From assembly GCA_023429265.1 (NCBI GenBank), contig JAEYVS010000250.1, positions 1 through 6,163 of the forward strand: DNA of 6,163 nt, written 5' to 3'. The notes beneath the pieces are model-generated. The model saw only the letters and a list, made by a program, of their open reading frames with translations, had not been told where the DNA came from and did not search any database. Below are positions 1-5,748 of this stretch, one piece after another. This DNA comes from Bacteroidota bacterium (lineage in GTDB: Bacteria > Bacteroidota > Ignavibacteria > Tepidaquicellales > Tepidaquicellaceae). The stretch's first letter is position 1. Every line of letters starts with the position of its first letter. Made by a program: the position numbers and the translations under genes.

Positions 1-909
1 TTTACACCTCAGTGGGACTTCCTGAATTTCATTTCAGAGAAAGGGAGAGCTTATAAAGAATTCAATCTGATGATGGACACCGCAGTGACAGGCTTGATCG
101 AGGAAGACGGGCGGGTGGTTGGAGTAAGAGCAAAGGACAATGAAGGTGAATTTGAGATCAGGGCAGAACTCGTTGTCGGCGCGGACGGCAGAGTCTCGCT
201 CGTCCGTAAATCGGCAGGAATGGAAATAATGGAATTCGGTTCACCGATTGATGTATTGTGGTTCAGGTTATCAAAACAGGCAGGAGACCCGGGTCAGGTT
301 TTTGGAGTTATGAATTTCGGTAAGTTTATGTTAATGATAAACAGAGGTGACTACTGGCAGTGCGCATTTGTCATCGCCAAGAATGATTTTGAAAAAATTA
401 AAAGCGAAGGGTTGGATAACTTCCGGAAAAACATAGGAAGGTTAGCCCCATTCACAGAAGGACGGGTAAGTGAAATAACAGATTGGGATACAGTGAAATT
501 ATTAAGCGTGAAAGTTGACCGTCTGAAAAAATGGTACCGAAGCGGATTGCTATGCATAGGTGATTCCGCCCACGCGATGTCGCCGATAGGAGGAGTCGGC
601 ATTAATCTCGCCATCCAGGACTCTGTCGCCGCCGCTAATATTCTCGTACCCTCATTCAGAAAAGGAATTCCCACACAGGATGATCTGGAGCGGATACAGA
701 AAAGAAGGATGTTTCCAACTCGTGTGATCCAGCGATTCCAGGTATTTATGCAGGACAGAGTACTGATCCCCTATCTTAAATCCAATAGGACCATAAGCAA
801 AGCTCCGTTCCTTTTGAGGATGTTCGATAAATTCCCGGTGCTGAGGAGGCTACCCGCGAGATTCATCGGAATAGGAATAAGACCGGAGCATATTAAATGG
901 ATGAAATAA
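1..909 (+). CDS. FAD-dependent oxidoreductase / monooxygenase, 5' partial
   Basis: The reading frame is open from base 1, so the gene enters from the left; the first internal ATG (position 70) is not the true start. The 302 visible residues begin with a PQWDFLNF segment typical of PHBH/UbiH-fold flavoproteins. A GADGRVS motif follows at visible residues 60-66; this is the DG motif near the FAD and NAD(P)H sites. A GDSAHAMSPIGGVGINLAIQD block starts near residue 187; this is the GD motif contacting the FAD ribityl chain. Family members are about 400 aa, so roughly 100 residues including the GxGxxG dinucleotide-binding motif lie outside the window. The C-terminus is basic with an amphipathic look but no clear membrane segment. 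The substrate cannot be named: aromatic hydroxylases, quinone-biosynthesis hydroxylases and isoprenoid reductases share this architecture. The stop codon abuts an A-run that would encode the U tail of the opposing small RNA. No plus-strand terminator with a U tract is evident. Confidence 0.88.
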   Translation, partial: FTPQWDFLNFISEKGRAYKEFNLMMDTAVTGLIEEDGRVVGVRAKDNEGEFEIRAELVVGADGRVSLVRKSAGMEIMEFGSPIDVLWFRLSKQAGDPGQVFGVMNFGKFMLMINRGDYWQCAFVIAKNDFEKIKSEGLDNFRKNIGRLAPFTEGRVSEITDWDTVKLLSVKVDRLKKWYRSGLLCIGDSAHAMSPIGGVGINLAIQDSVAAANILVPSFRKGIPTQDDLERIQKRRMFPTRVIQRFQVFMQDRVLIPYLKSNRTISKAPFLLRMFDKFPVLRRLPARFIGIGIRPEHIKWMK

Positions 910-930
910 AAAAACCGGACATCTGGTTTC
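904..930 (-). terminator. Putative rho-independent terminator of the small RNA
   Basis: Read on the minus strand, AAACC and GGTTT pair around CAGATGTC, which contains one A-C mismatch and one more G-C pair, and are followed by seven Ts, an A and three Ts. Alternatively TCCGGTTTT (911-919) pairs with AAAACCGGA at 997-1005 to close the longer rod; either fold puts the stem directly before the U tract. It overlaps the stop codon of the convergent oxidoreductase gene. No gene other than the small RNA or the distant repeat-protein gene could use it. Confidence 0.45.
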
Positions 931-1127
931 GGGCTTGAAATAACTTGTTAATTACATTGATCAAAGGGGAAAAATGCTAACTTTTGCCGTCACCTATCCG
1001 GTTTTACTCCTGAAAGGGGTGAGTGCTAAAGAACTCTGAAAAGGACAATATATGTCTCATTTAACTAACCGCAGAGCGGTTTTGGGCAGGGCTAAGGGTA
1101 TTTTAAATATTGTTGTCCTTTTCACTT
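905..1127 (-). ncRNA. Candidate structured small RNA, about 220 nt
   Basis: This 256-bp convergent gap has no plausible ORF but is rich in inverted repeats, and on the minus strand they line up as a transcription unit. The predicted start (about 1126-1127) lies 3-4 nt before a perfect 11-bp stem (1113-1123 with 1038-1048). That stem encloses a hairpin AACCGC-TCT-GCGGTT (1067-1081) and C-rich single-stranded stretches. The 3' half can fold as a long rod: a 9-bp stem (997-1005 with 911-919), then short GGU/ACC and GGC/GCC helices flanking a GA-rich internal loop. Beyond these, GUUA-GCAUU (973-981) pairs with AAUGU and UAAC (947-958) across a 3-nt bulge. The outer stem ends in a U tract, as a terminator would. 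I do not recognise it as tmRNA, RNase P, SRP or 6S RNA. Two small hairpins pair slightly better on the plus strand (G-U rather than A-C), so the strand rests mainly on promoter and U-tract polarity. Confidence 0.45.
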
Positions 1128-1133
1128 AAGACA

Positions 1134-1162
1134 AAATTACACATTTTGGGATTTAATGTCAA
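1134..1162 (-). promoter_or_regulatory. Sigma70-like promoter for the candidate small RNA
   Basis: On the minus strand a perfect TTGACA (1157-1162) is followed by a 17-bp spacer and TAATTT (1134-1139). The -35 box begins only 3 bp beyond the stop codon of the repeat-protein gene, and the expected start lies just before the first long stem of the small RNA. The hexamers and spacing are identical to those ahead of the membrane-protein operon at 5062-5090, which supports both calls. TAATTT matches TATAAT at only 3 of 6 positions. Confidence 0.45.
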
Positions 1163-1165
1163 TAG

Positions 1166-2122
1166 CTATTTATCAATATGAAATAAACTGCTATTGCCAA
1201 AGTCTTCTGTTTTTAACAAGTCTCCGTTAATATCATAATAATACCAGGTACCGGTTTTAATGTAGCGGTCAGGGTAGTCAGGGTCATAGCTTCGTTTAAC
1301 GGGAAAGTTCATATCCCGCGCTGCGATGCAGGGACCCTCGGAGCTGATCTTTCCATTCGGATAAAATTCTTTAACATATTTTAGCAGTCCGTTTTCGTAA
1401 TGCTGTTCGTTCTTTTTGGTACCGTCTCTTTCGTATTCTGTCCAGAGACCTTCCGCGGAAGGAATATATTCTATGTCATACTGCCGGTCTTTGTAATCTG
1501 CCACTCTGACATCCGGTACTTGATATCTATTTTTATCTGAGTAATATTCTATTGAATCAGGGTGAATGAGTTCCTTATAACTTTCGATGCGCATTATGTT
1601 TCCACTGTGATCGTGAAACACCCACCGACCGACAGGGATGCCGTACATATATTTTCCGTTTACTGTTTCGATGCCTTCTACATTGTATGAAATAAACTCA
1701 CCGTGATACAGGTCATCTTTATAATCAAATATCTGGAGCAGGACACCGGGTTCATTATAATAGTACTGTCTGCCGTTCTTTTTACCACTTTTATATTCAG
1801 CTTTAAGGTAAATGTATGATGTGGTATCGTCCCAGTCTATAGAGTAGAATTCCCAGGTACCCTCGGCGAGCCCGTTTTTATATTGTCCTGTTACATATGG
1901 ATATTGCGGCATCGATGGAAGGAACTGTATCCACTTCCCGTCCGGCAGATCGTATTTATTGATGTAATTCGGGTATTCATCTATCATCCCGGTCTTATGG
2001 GCTTCGAATTCCTTCGGCAGCAGGTAATATTCTTCACCCTCAAAGGTGACTTTATCGAAGTCCTGTGAGTAGGCATTTATAGAGATGATGAAAAAAGCGA
2101 GAAAAACAGTAATTAATTTCAT
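1166..2122 (-). CDS. Exported YwqK/MORN-like repeat protein
   Basis: The 318-aa product starts with a clear Sec signal peptide: Lys3, a hydrophobic core at residues 4-17, and a likely cut after NAYS (residue 20), so it is probably periplasmic or surface-associated. There is no lipobox cysteine. The mature part carries degenerate repeats of the form 'G.Y.NG...G.W.fY...G': GQYKNGLAEGTWEFY, AEYKSGKKNGRQYYY, GKYMYGIPVGRWVFHDHSG, GLWTEYERDGT, YENGLLKYVKEFYPNGKI and TGTWYYYDINGD. These resemble the MORN-variant repeats of proteins often auto-named 'YwqK family antitoxin' in Bacteroidota; nothing nearby suggests a real toxin-antitoxin role. No catalytic motif is visible and the function is unknown. 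The leader before the ATG lacks a Shine-Dalgarno sequence. The gene diverges from the isocitrate dehydrogenase operon and has no terminator of its own before the small-RNA promoter. Confidence 0.85.
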   Translation of the reverse strand: MKLITVFLAFFIISINAYSQDFDKVTFEGEEYYLLPKEFEAHKTGMIDEYPNYINKYDLPDGKWIQFLPSMPQYPYVTGQYKNGLAEGTWEFYSIDWDDTTSYIYLKAEYKSGKKNGRQYYYNEPGVLLQIFDYKDDLYHGEFISYNVEGIETVNGKYMYGIPVGRWVFHDHSGNIMRIESYKELIHPDSIEYYSDKNRYQVPDVRVADYKDRQYDIEYIPSAEGLWTEYERDGTKKNEQHYENGLLKYVKEFYPNGKISSEGPCIAARDMNFPVKRSYDPDYPDRYIKTGTWYYYDINGDLLKTEDFGNSSLFHIDK

Positions 2123-2267
2123 AACTTATGGTATTTTATTAGCTCTTTTGTTTGATACTCATAATAAGGCAAATGAGTTCGATAAATCCGGCAAAAGGAT
2201 TGAGAATTAGATTTAAAAAGAGGGGCAGATTTAGTAAATTATACTTTTTTCAAAATTAAGCAAGAAA
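2123..2267. promoter_or_regulatory. Divergent intergenic region with weak promoter candidates
   Basis: This AT-rich stretch must hold the start sites of the repeat-protein gene (minus) and the isocitrate dehydrogenase operon (plus). On plus, TATACT at 2240-2245 is a reasonable -10 box but has no good -35 at 17 bp. On minus, TAAAAT (2133-2138) is a reasonable -10 with only a poor -35. An inverted repeat ACTCAT-N10-ATGAGT (2157-2178) sits between them and could be an operator. Neither start codon has a recognisable Shine-Dalgarno sequence. All of these sites are tentative. Confidence 0.3.
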
Positions 2268-3545
2268 ATGAACGGCGAAAAAATAACCGTAGGCAGTGAG
2301 GGTAAGCTGAATGTACCCGATTTTCCGGTAATACCATTTATAGAAGGCGACGGCACAGGCGTAGATATCTGGGCGGCTTCATACAGAGTTTTAGATGCGG
2401 CAGTAGAAAAAGCATATTCAGGAAGCAAAAAAATAATGTGGAAGGAAGTTCTCGCCGGCGAAAAGGCTTTTAATGAGACAGGCAACTGGCTTCCGGACGA
2501 AACACTTGAAGCATTCAAGGAATACATTGTCGGTATCAAGGGACCTCTAACTACTCCTGTAGGCGGCGGATTCAGATCGCTTAATGTGGCTTTGAGGCAG
2601 ATTCTCGATTTGTATGTTTGTCTTAGACCTGTCAGGTGGTTTAATGGTGTACCAACCCCGGTAAATCATCCCGAGAAAGTTGACATGCACATTTTCAGAG
2701 AAAATACGGAAGACATCTATGCAGGTATCGAATTTATGAATGGTACCGAAGAAGTAGAAAAATTGAAGAAATTCCTCATCGAAGAGATGGGCGTAAAGAA
2801 CATAAGATTTCCCGAATCGACATCATTAGGCATTAAGCCGATATCACAGGAAGGTACGGATCGACTTGTAAGAGCAGCCATAGAATATGCAATAAGCAGA
2901 AATCTGCCGTCGGTCACGCTGGTGCATAAAGGGAACATAATGAAGTTCACAGAAGGCGCATTTAAGAACTGGGGATATGAGCTGGCTGAAAAGGAATTCG
3001 GTGACAAGACCTGGACCTGGGCACAGTATGACAGGATAGCAGAAGAGAAAGGAAAAGACGAAGCAAACAGGCTGCAGGATGAGGCAGTGAAAGCAGGTAA
3101 GGTTATCATTAAGGATGTCATCGCAGATGCATTCCTTCAGCAGATATTATTGAGACCTGCAGAGTACTCTGTAATCGCTACGATGAATCTCAATGGTGAC
3201 TACATTTCCGATGCGCTTGCTGCGATGGTAGGCGGTATTGGTATTGCTCCGGGAGCGAACATAAATTACCAGAACGGTTATGCGATATTCGAAGCTACTC
3301 ACGGTACAGCTCCAAAGTACGCAGGACTAGATAAAGTAAATCCCGGTTCGGTGATACTCTCCGGCGCGATGATGCTCGAATACATGGGCTGGGGTGAAGC
3401 AGCTAAGCTCATCTATGATAACATCGAGAAGACCATACAAAGCAAAAAAGTAACATACGATTTCGAGAGGCTGATGGAAGGCGCAACATTATTGAAGTGC
3501 TCTGAATTCGGTGACGAGATAATTAAAAACATAAACGAAGGTTAA
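2268..3545 (+). CDS. icd: NADP-dependent isocitrate dehydrogenase, E. coli Icd type
   Basis: This cytosolic TCA-cycle enzyme oxidatively decarboxylates isocitrate to 2-oxoglutarate. The 425-aa length fits the homodimeric bacterial family (E. coli Icd is 416 aa), and long segments match that enzyme as I remember it. Substrate residues are in place: S104, N106 and R110 in the GGGFRSLNVALR loop, R120, R144, Y151 and K221. Metal-binding aspartates are D287, D311 and D315. The cofactor pocket has K350-Y351 in HGTAPKYAG plus Y397 and R401, the set that selects NADP in E. coli. S104 corresponds to the serine phosphorylated by AceK in enterobacteria, but no aceK is present here. The ATG is the only sensible start: an in-frame stop lies 33 bp upstream with no other ATG between, and the leader is A-rich without a Shine-Dalgarno sequence. 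A second, dissimilar isocitrate dehydrogenase follows after 8 nt, so the two are probably co-transcribed. Confidence 0.96.
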   Translation: MNGEKITVGSEGKLNVPDFPVIPFIEGDGTGVDIWAASYRVLDAAVEKAYSGSKKIMWKEVLAGEKAFNETGNWLPDETLEAFKEYIVGIKGPLTTPVGGGFRSLNVALRQILDLYVCLRPVRWFNGVPTPVNHPEKVDMHIFRENTEDIYAGIEFMNGTEEVEKLKKFLIEEMGVKNIRFPESTSLGIKPISQEGTDRLVRAAIEYAISRNLPSVTLVHKGNIMKFTEGAFKNWGYELAEKEFGDKTWTWAQYDRIAEEKGKDEANRLQDEAVKAGKVIIKDVIADAFLQQILLRPAEYSVIATMNLNGDYISDALAAMVGGIGIAPGANINYQNGYAIFEATHGTAPKYAGLDKVNPGSVILSGAMMLEYMGWGEAAKLIYDNIEKTIQSKKVTYDFERLMEGATLLKCSEFGDEIIKNINEG

Positions 3546-3553
3546 TAACATAA

Positions 3554-4993
3554 ATGAGTAAGACACCGATAACCGTTGCCTATGGCGACGGAATAGGACC
3601 GGAAATAATGACGGCCACGCTGAGAGTCCTCGAGGCAGCAGGCGCGCAACTTGACATTGAAACGATAGAAATAGGCGAAAAGGTATACCTGGCAGGGAAT
3701 ACAAGCGGCATTTCCCAGGAGTCGTGGGATTCGCTTCTCCGCACAAAGATATTCCTAAAAGCTCCGATAACGACACCACAGGGCGGCGGATATAAGAGCT
3801 TGAATGTAACCACCAGGAAAGCGCTGGGGCTTTATGCGAATGTAAGGCCGTGTGTATCATATAATCCCTTCATTGCATCCAAGCATCCGGAGATGGATGT
3901 GGTGATAGTTCGCGAGAACGAAGAAGACCTTTACGCGGGTATAGAGTACAGACAGACTAATGATGTGTACCAATGCCTGAAACTCATATCCCGCCCGGGC
4001 TCGGAAAAGATATGCCGTTACGCATTCGAGTATGCCAGAACGAATAACAGGAAGAAGGTTACGTGCTTTATCAAGGACAATATAATGAAACTCACTGACG
4101 GAATCTTTCACAAGGTATTCGATGAGGTGGCTGCAGAGTATCCTGAGATAGAGAGCGATTCTCTTATCGTGGATATCGGTTCTGCTTTTCTTGCTGACAG
4201 GCCGGGCACGCTGGACGTGATAGTGACGGAGAATTTATACGGAGATATTATTTCCGATATAGCCGCTCAGATAACGGGTTCGGTAGGGCTGGCAGGTTCC
4301 GCCAATATCGGTGATGATTATGCTATGTTCGAAGCCATACACGGCTCTGCCCCTACCATCGCCGGAAAGAACATCGCAAATCCGTCGGGCTTATTGATGG
4401 GGGCTGTGATGATGCTTGCGCACATAGGACAGTATGAAGTAGCTGAAAAAATACATAACGCGTGGCTGACCACCATAGAGGATGGAGTGCTTACTGCTGA
4501 TCTATTTAATGAAGACCTTAACAGGAAGAAAGTGGGAACAGCGCAGTTCGCCGATGAAGTGATACAGCGCCTCGGTGAAACGCCAAAAGTCCTGAAGCCT
4601 GTCTCATATACACAGGGTGGAGATAAAAAGATAAAGCGATCGAAAATAACCCAGCACGAAAAGGAAAAGAAGGAGCTGGTTGGTGTGGATGTGTACCTGG
4701 ACTGGACAGGTTCACCGGAGGAACTCGGGAATATAATGAGCGCATTCTCGAATGAAGCCATGAAACTAACGGGCATAAGCAACCGTGGTGTAAATGTCTG
4801 GCCGGAAAGTATGCCTAATATATACTGTTCCGATCAATGGAGATGCAGGTACGAGTCAGATGATGTAATAAAGCATACGGATGTGATAGACCTGCTTGGA
4901 AAGGTGAATGACGCAGGGTATGATTGCATAAAGACTGAGAACCTATATAAATTCAACGGTAAAGAAGGATATAGTCGTTCCCAAGGACAGTAA
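3554..4993 (+). CDS. Isocitrate dehydrogenase, Thermus/Rickettsia type with C-terminal extension
   Basis: A second isocitrate dehydrogenase of 479 aa, in the length class of the Thermus and Rickettsia enzymes. Residues 1-340 form the beta-decarboxylating dehydrogenase fold. The substrate loop GGGYKSLNVTTR holds S82, N84 and R88; further substrate residues are R98, R120, Y127 and K174, and the metal-binding aspartates are D207, D231 and D235. The cofactor motif reads HGSAPTIAG, with T268-I269 where NADP enzymes have Lys-Tyr, so the preferred cofactor is uncertain. After a charged linker (about 341-372), residues 373-479 form the extra C-terminal domain of the Thermus enzyme, including VGVDVYLDW, ISNRGVNVWP, a WRCRY segment and a final EGYSRSQGQ. 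An in-frame TAA directly precedes the ATG and fixes the start; GAAGG lies 12 nt upstream as a weak ribosome site. It could be mistaken for isopropylmalate or tartrate dehydrogenase, but the C-terminal domain argues against that. Confidence 0.92.
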   Translation: MSKTPITVAYGDGIGPEIMTATLRVLEAAGAQLDIETIEIGEKVYLAGNTSGISQESWDSLLRTKIFLKAPITTPQGGGYKSLNVTTRKALGLYANVRPCVSYNPFIASKHPEMDVVIVRENEEDLYAGIEYRQTNDVYQCLKLISRPGSEKICRYAFEYARTNNRKKVTCFIKDNIMKLTDGIFHKVFDEVAAEYPEIESDSLIVDIGSAFLADRPGTLDVIVTENLYGDIISDIAAQITGSVGLAGSANIGDDYAMFEAIHGSAPTIAGKNIANPSGLLMGAVMMLAHIGQYEVAEKIHNAWLTTIEDGVLTADLFNEDLNRKKVGTAQFADEVIQRLGETPKVLKPVSYTQGGDKKIKRSKITQHEKEKKELVGVDVYLDWTGSPEELGNIMSAFSNEAMKLTGISNRGVNVWPESMPNIYCSDQWRCRYESDDVIKHTDVIDLLGKVNDAGYDCIKTENLYKFNGKEGYSRSQGQ

Positions 4994-5019
4994 TTAATTA
5001 TTAATTATCAATTATTAAT
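4991..5019. repeat. AT-only spacer with a 10-bp direct repeat
   Basis: Starting at the stop codon of the second isocitrate dehydrogenase, this near-pure A/T stretch holds two copies of AATTATTAAT (4996-5005 and 5010-5019), 14 bp apart. Such TTAATTA-type blocks are common low-complexity intergenic sequence; no function is claimed. Confidence 0.5.
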
Positions 5020-5026
5020 GTGTTAT

Positions 5027-5051
5027 AGCCCGTTTTACGACGGGCTTTTTT
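5027..5051 (+). terminator. Rho-independent terminator of the isocitrate dehydrogenase operon
   Basis: AGCCCGT (5027-5033) and ACGGGCT (5040-5046) form a perfect 7-bp GC-rich stem with a TTTACG loop, and the stem's last T begins a run of six Ts. It lies 34 nt after the stop codon and separates the dehydrogenase operon from the membrane-protein operon. Confidence 0.9.
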
Positions 5052-5061
5052 ATATAGCCTC

Positions 5062-5090
5062 TTGACATTGTAACATATTCTAATTAATTT
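5062..5090 (+). promoter_or_regulatory. Promoter of the membrane-protein operon
   Basis: A perfect TTGACA (5062-5067) is separated by 17 bp from TAATTT (5085-5090), just downstream of the preceding terminator. The implied start, near 5097, lies inside the first of two palindromes, a layout expected of a repressed promoter. The -10 matches consensus at 3 of 6 positions, but the same two boxes with the same spacing occur before the candidate small RNA. Confidence 0.5.
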
Positions 5091-5092
5091 CG

Positions 5093-5121
5093 TAAAGTAC
5101 TTTAAAAAATAAAGTACTTTA
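5093..5121. promoter_or_regulatory. Twin palindromic operator, two copies of TAAAGTACTTTA
   Basis: Two identical, perfectly self-complementary 12-mers lie at 5093-5104 and 5110-5121, with a 17-bp centre-to-centre distance and an AAAAA spacer. They begin 2 bp after the putative -10 box and end 18 bp before the start codon of the first membrane protein. A half-site TAAAG follows at 5124-5128. Exact duplication of a perfect palindrome at a transcription start suggests binding sites for a dimeric regulator, probably a repressor. No regulator gene is visible in the window. Confidence 0.6.
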
Positions 5122-5139
5122 ATTAAAGCAAAAATTAAA

Positions 5140-5748
5140 ATGGAAGTACAACAGGCAGAGTTTGAAATTAATTACATCAAAAAGCTGATGGAGGAGAGCC
5201 GGAGGTCGCTGGCTGAGAATGGAATCGGATATATTCTCTGGGGAGTCCTTGTGGTTATCGGTATTGTTTTTAATTATCTCCGCATTACGGACGTAACCCA
5301 AATCAGTCCGCTATATGTATGGATCGCGGTTGTAGGTACCGGATGGGCAGTAACATTTTACTGGCTAAAGAAAGAAAAGAAAATGCCAGGCTCGAAGTCG
5401 GTCTTAAACCGGATACTTGGCTCGGTATGGGTAGCCGCAGGCATAGGCATGACACTGATAGGATTTCCGGGTACATTGTCTAATACATTACCGGGATATT
5501 CTATTCTGCCTATGATGTGTCTGGTTTTGGGAATTGCGTATTACGTAAGCGGTGCAGTCTATGGTGAAAAGTGGATAAAGCTTATCGGCCTTGGATGGTG
5601 GGCAGCTGCGGCATTATTTATGTTCTGGAAGAATGTAAATTCATTGCTGATCTTCGCGGCACTGATGATCCTATTCCAGGTGATCCCGGGAATATATTTT
5701 TACAAAAAATGGAAAGAGTATAAAGTAAATGAAGGGGGAGTAGAATAA
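5140..5748 (+). CDS. Six-TM integral membrane protein of unknown function
   Basis: This 202-aa protein has a soluble, charged N-terminus (residues 1-28, with IKKLMEESRRSL) predicted to form an amphipathic helix. About six hydrophobic segments follow, at roughly 29-47, 57-76, 92-113, 120-141, 145-163 and 167-188, with a Lys-rich loop at 77-91 and a charged tail. I recognise no catalytic or transport motif. The N-terminal pattern 'YIKK...SR......G..YILWGV' recurs in the next gene, so the two are paralogs. Related small membrane proteins are, as I recall, often encoded next to a short winged-helix regulator in Bacteroidota and Ignavibacteria; that is family memory, not shown here. The leader is A-rich without a Shine-Dalgarno sequence. 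The stop codon overlaps the next start by one base (TAATG), so the genes are probably translationally coupled. Confidence 0.85.
   Translation: MEVQQAEFEINYIKKLMEESRRSLAENGIGYILWGVLVVIGIVFNYLRITDVTQISPLYVWIAVVGTGWAVTFYWLKKEKKMPGSKSVLNRILGSVWVAAGIGMTLIGFPGTLSNTLPGYSILPMMCLVLGIAYYVSGAVYGEKWIKLIGLGWWAAAALFMFWKNVNSLLIFAALMILFQVIPGIYFYKKWKEYKVNEGGVE
5734..5740 (+). promoter_or_regulatory. Strong Shine-Dalgarno sequence for the second membrane protein
   Basis: GGGGGAG lies 7 nt before the ATG at 5748, inside the last codons of the upstream gene. It fixes the start of the downstream paralog and contrasts with the SD-less leaders of the other genes in the window. Confidence 0.6.

Noticed and set aside
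351..674. Minus-strand ORF of 107 aa inside the oxidoreductase gene
   Set aside because: It lies wholly within a well-supported flavoprotein coding frame, has no recognisable motifs, and is an antisense shadow.
1006..1020. ACTCC-TGAAA-GGGGT hairpin as part of a dispersed REP-like palindromic element
   Set aside because: It resembles the CCTGAAAGGG-type intergenic repeats seen in some Bacteroidota, but only one copy lies in the window and no REP-associated transposase is present. The alternative stays open for the 910-1165 region and needs a genome-wide copy count.
905..1127. Identification of the candidate RNA as 6S RNA
   Set aside because: The size fits, but 6S RNA is a single rod with paired ends and a central bubble. 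Here the 5' and 3' halves fold as separate domains, with only a weak 5-bp end-to-end alternative (GGACA/UGUCC).
1166..2122. Toxin-antitoxin antitoxin role for the YwqK-like protein
   Set aside because: The name comes from automated family labels. The protein is exported and 318 aa long, and no toxin gene is adjacent.
2717..3121. Minus-strand ORF of 134 aa inside the first isocitrate dehydrogenase
   Set aside because: Its Ser/Phe-rich low-complexity translation is typical of antisense reading; the opposite strand encodes conserved Icd residues throughout.
4318..4782. Minus-strand ORF of 154 aa inside the second isocitrate dehydrogenase
   Set aside because: It is antisense to conserved dehydrogenase sequence, has a Ser/Pro/Phe-rich composition, and has no supporting context.
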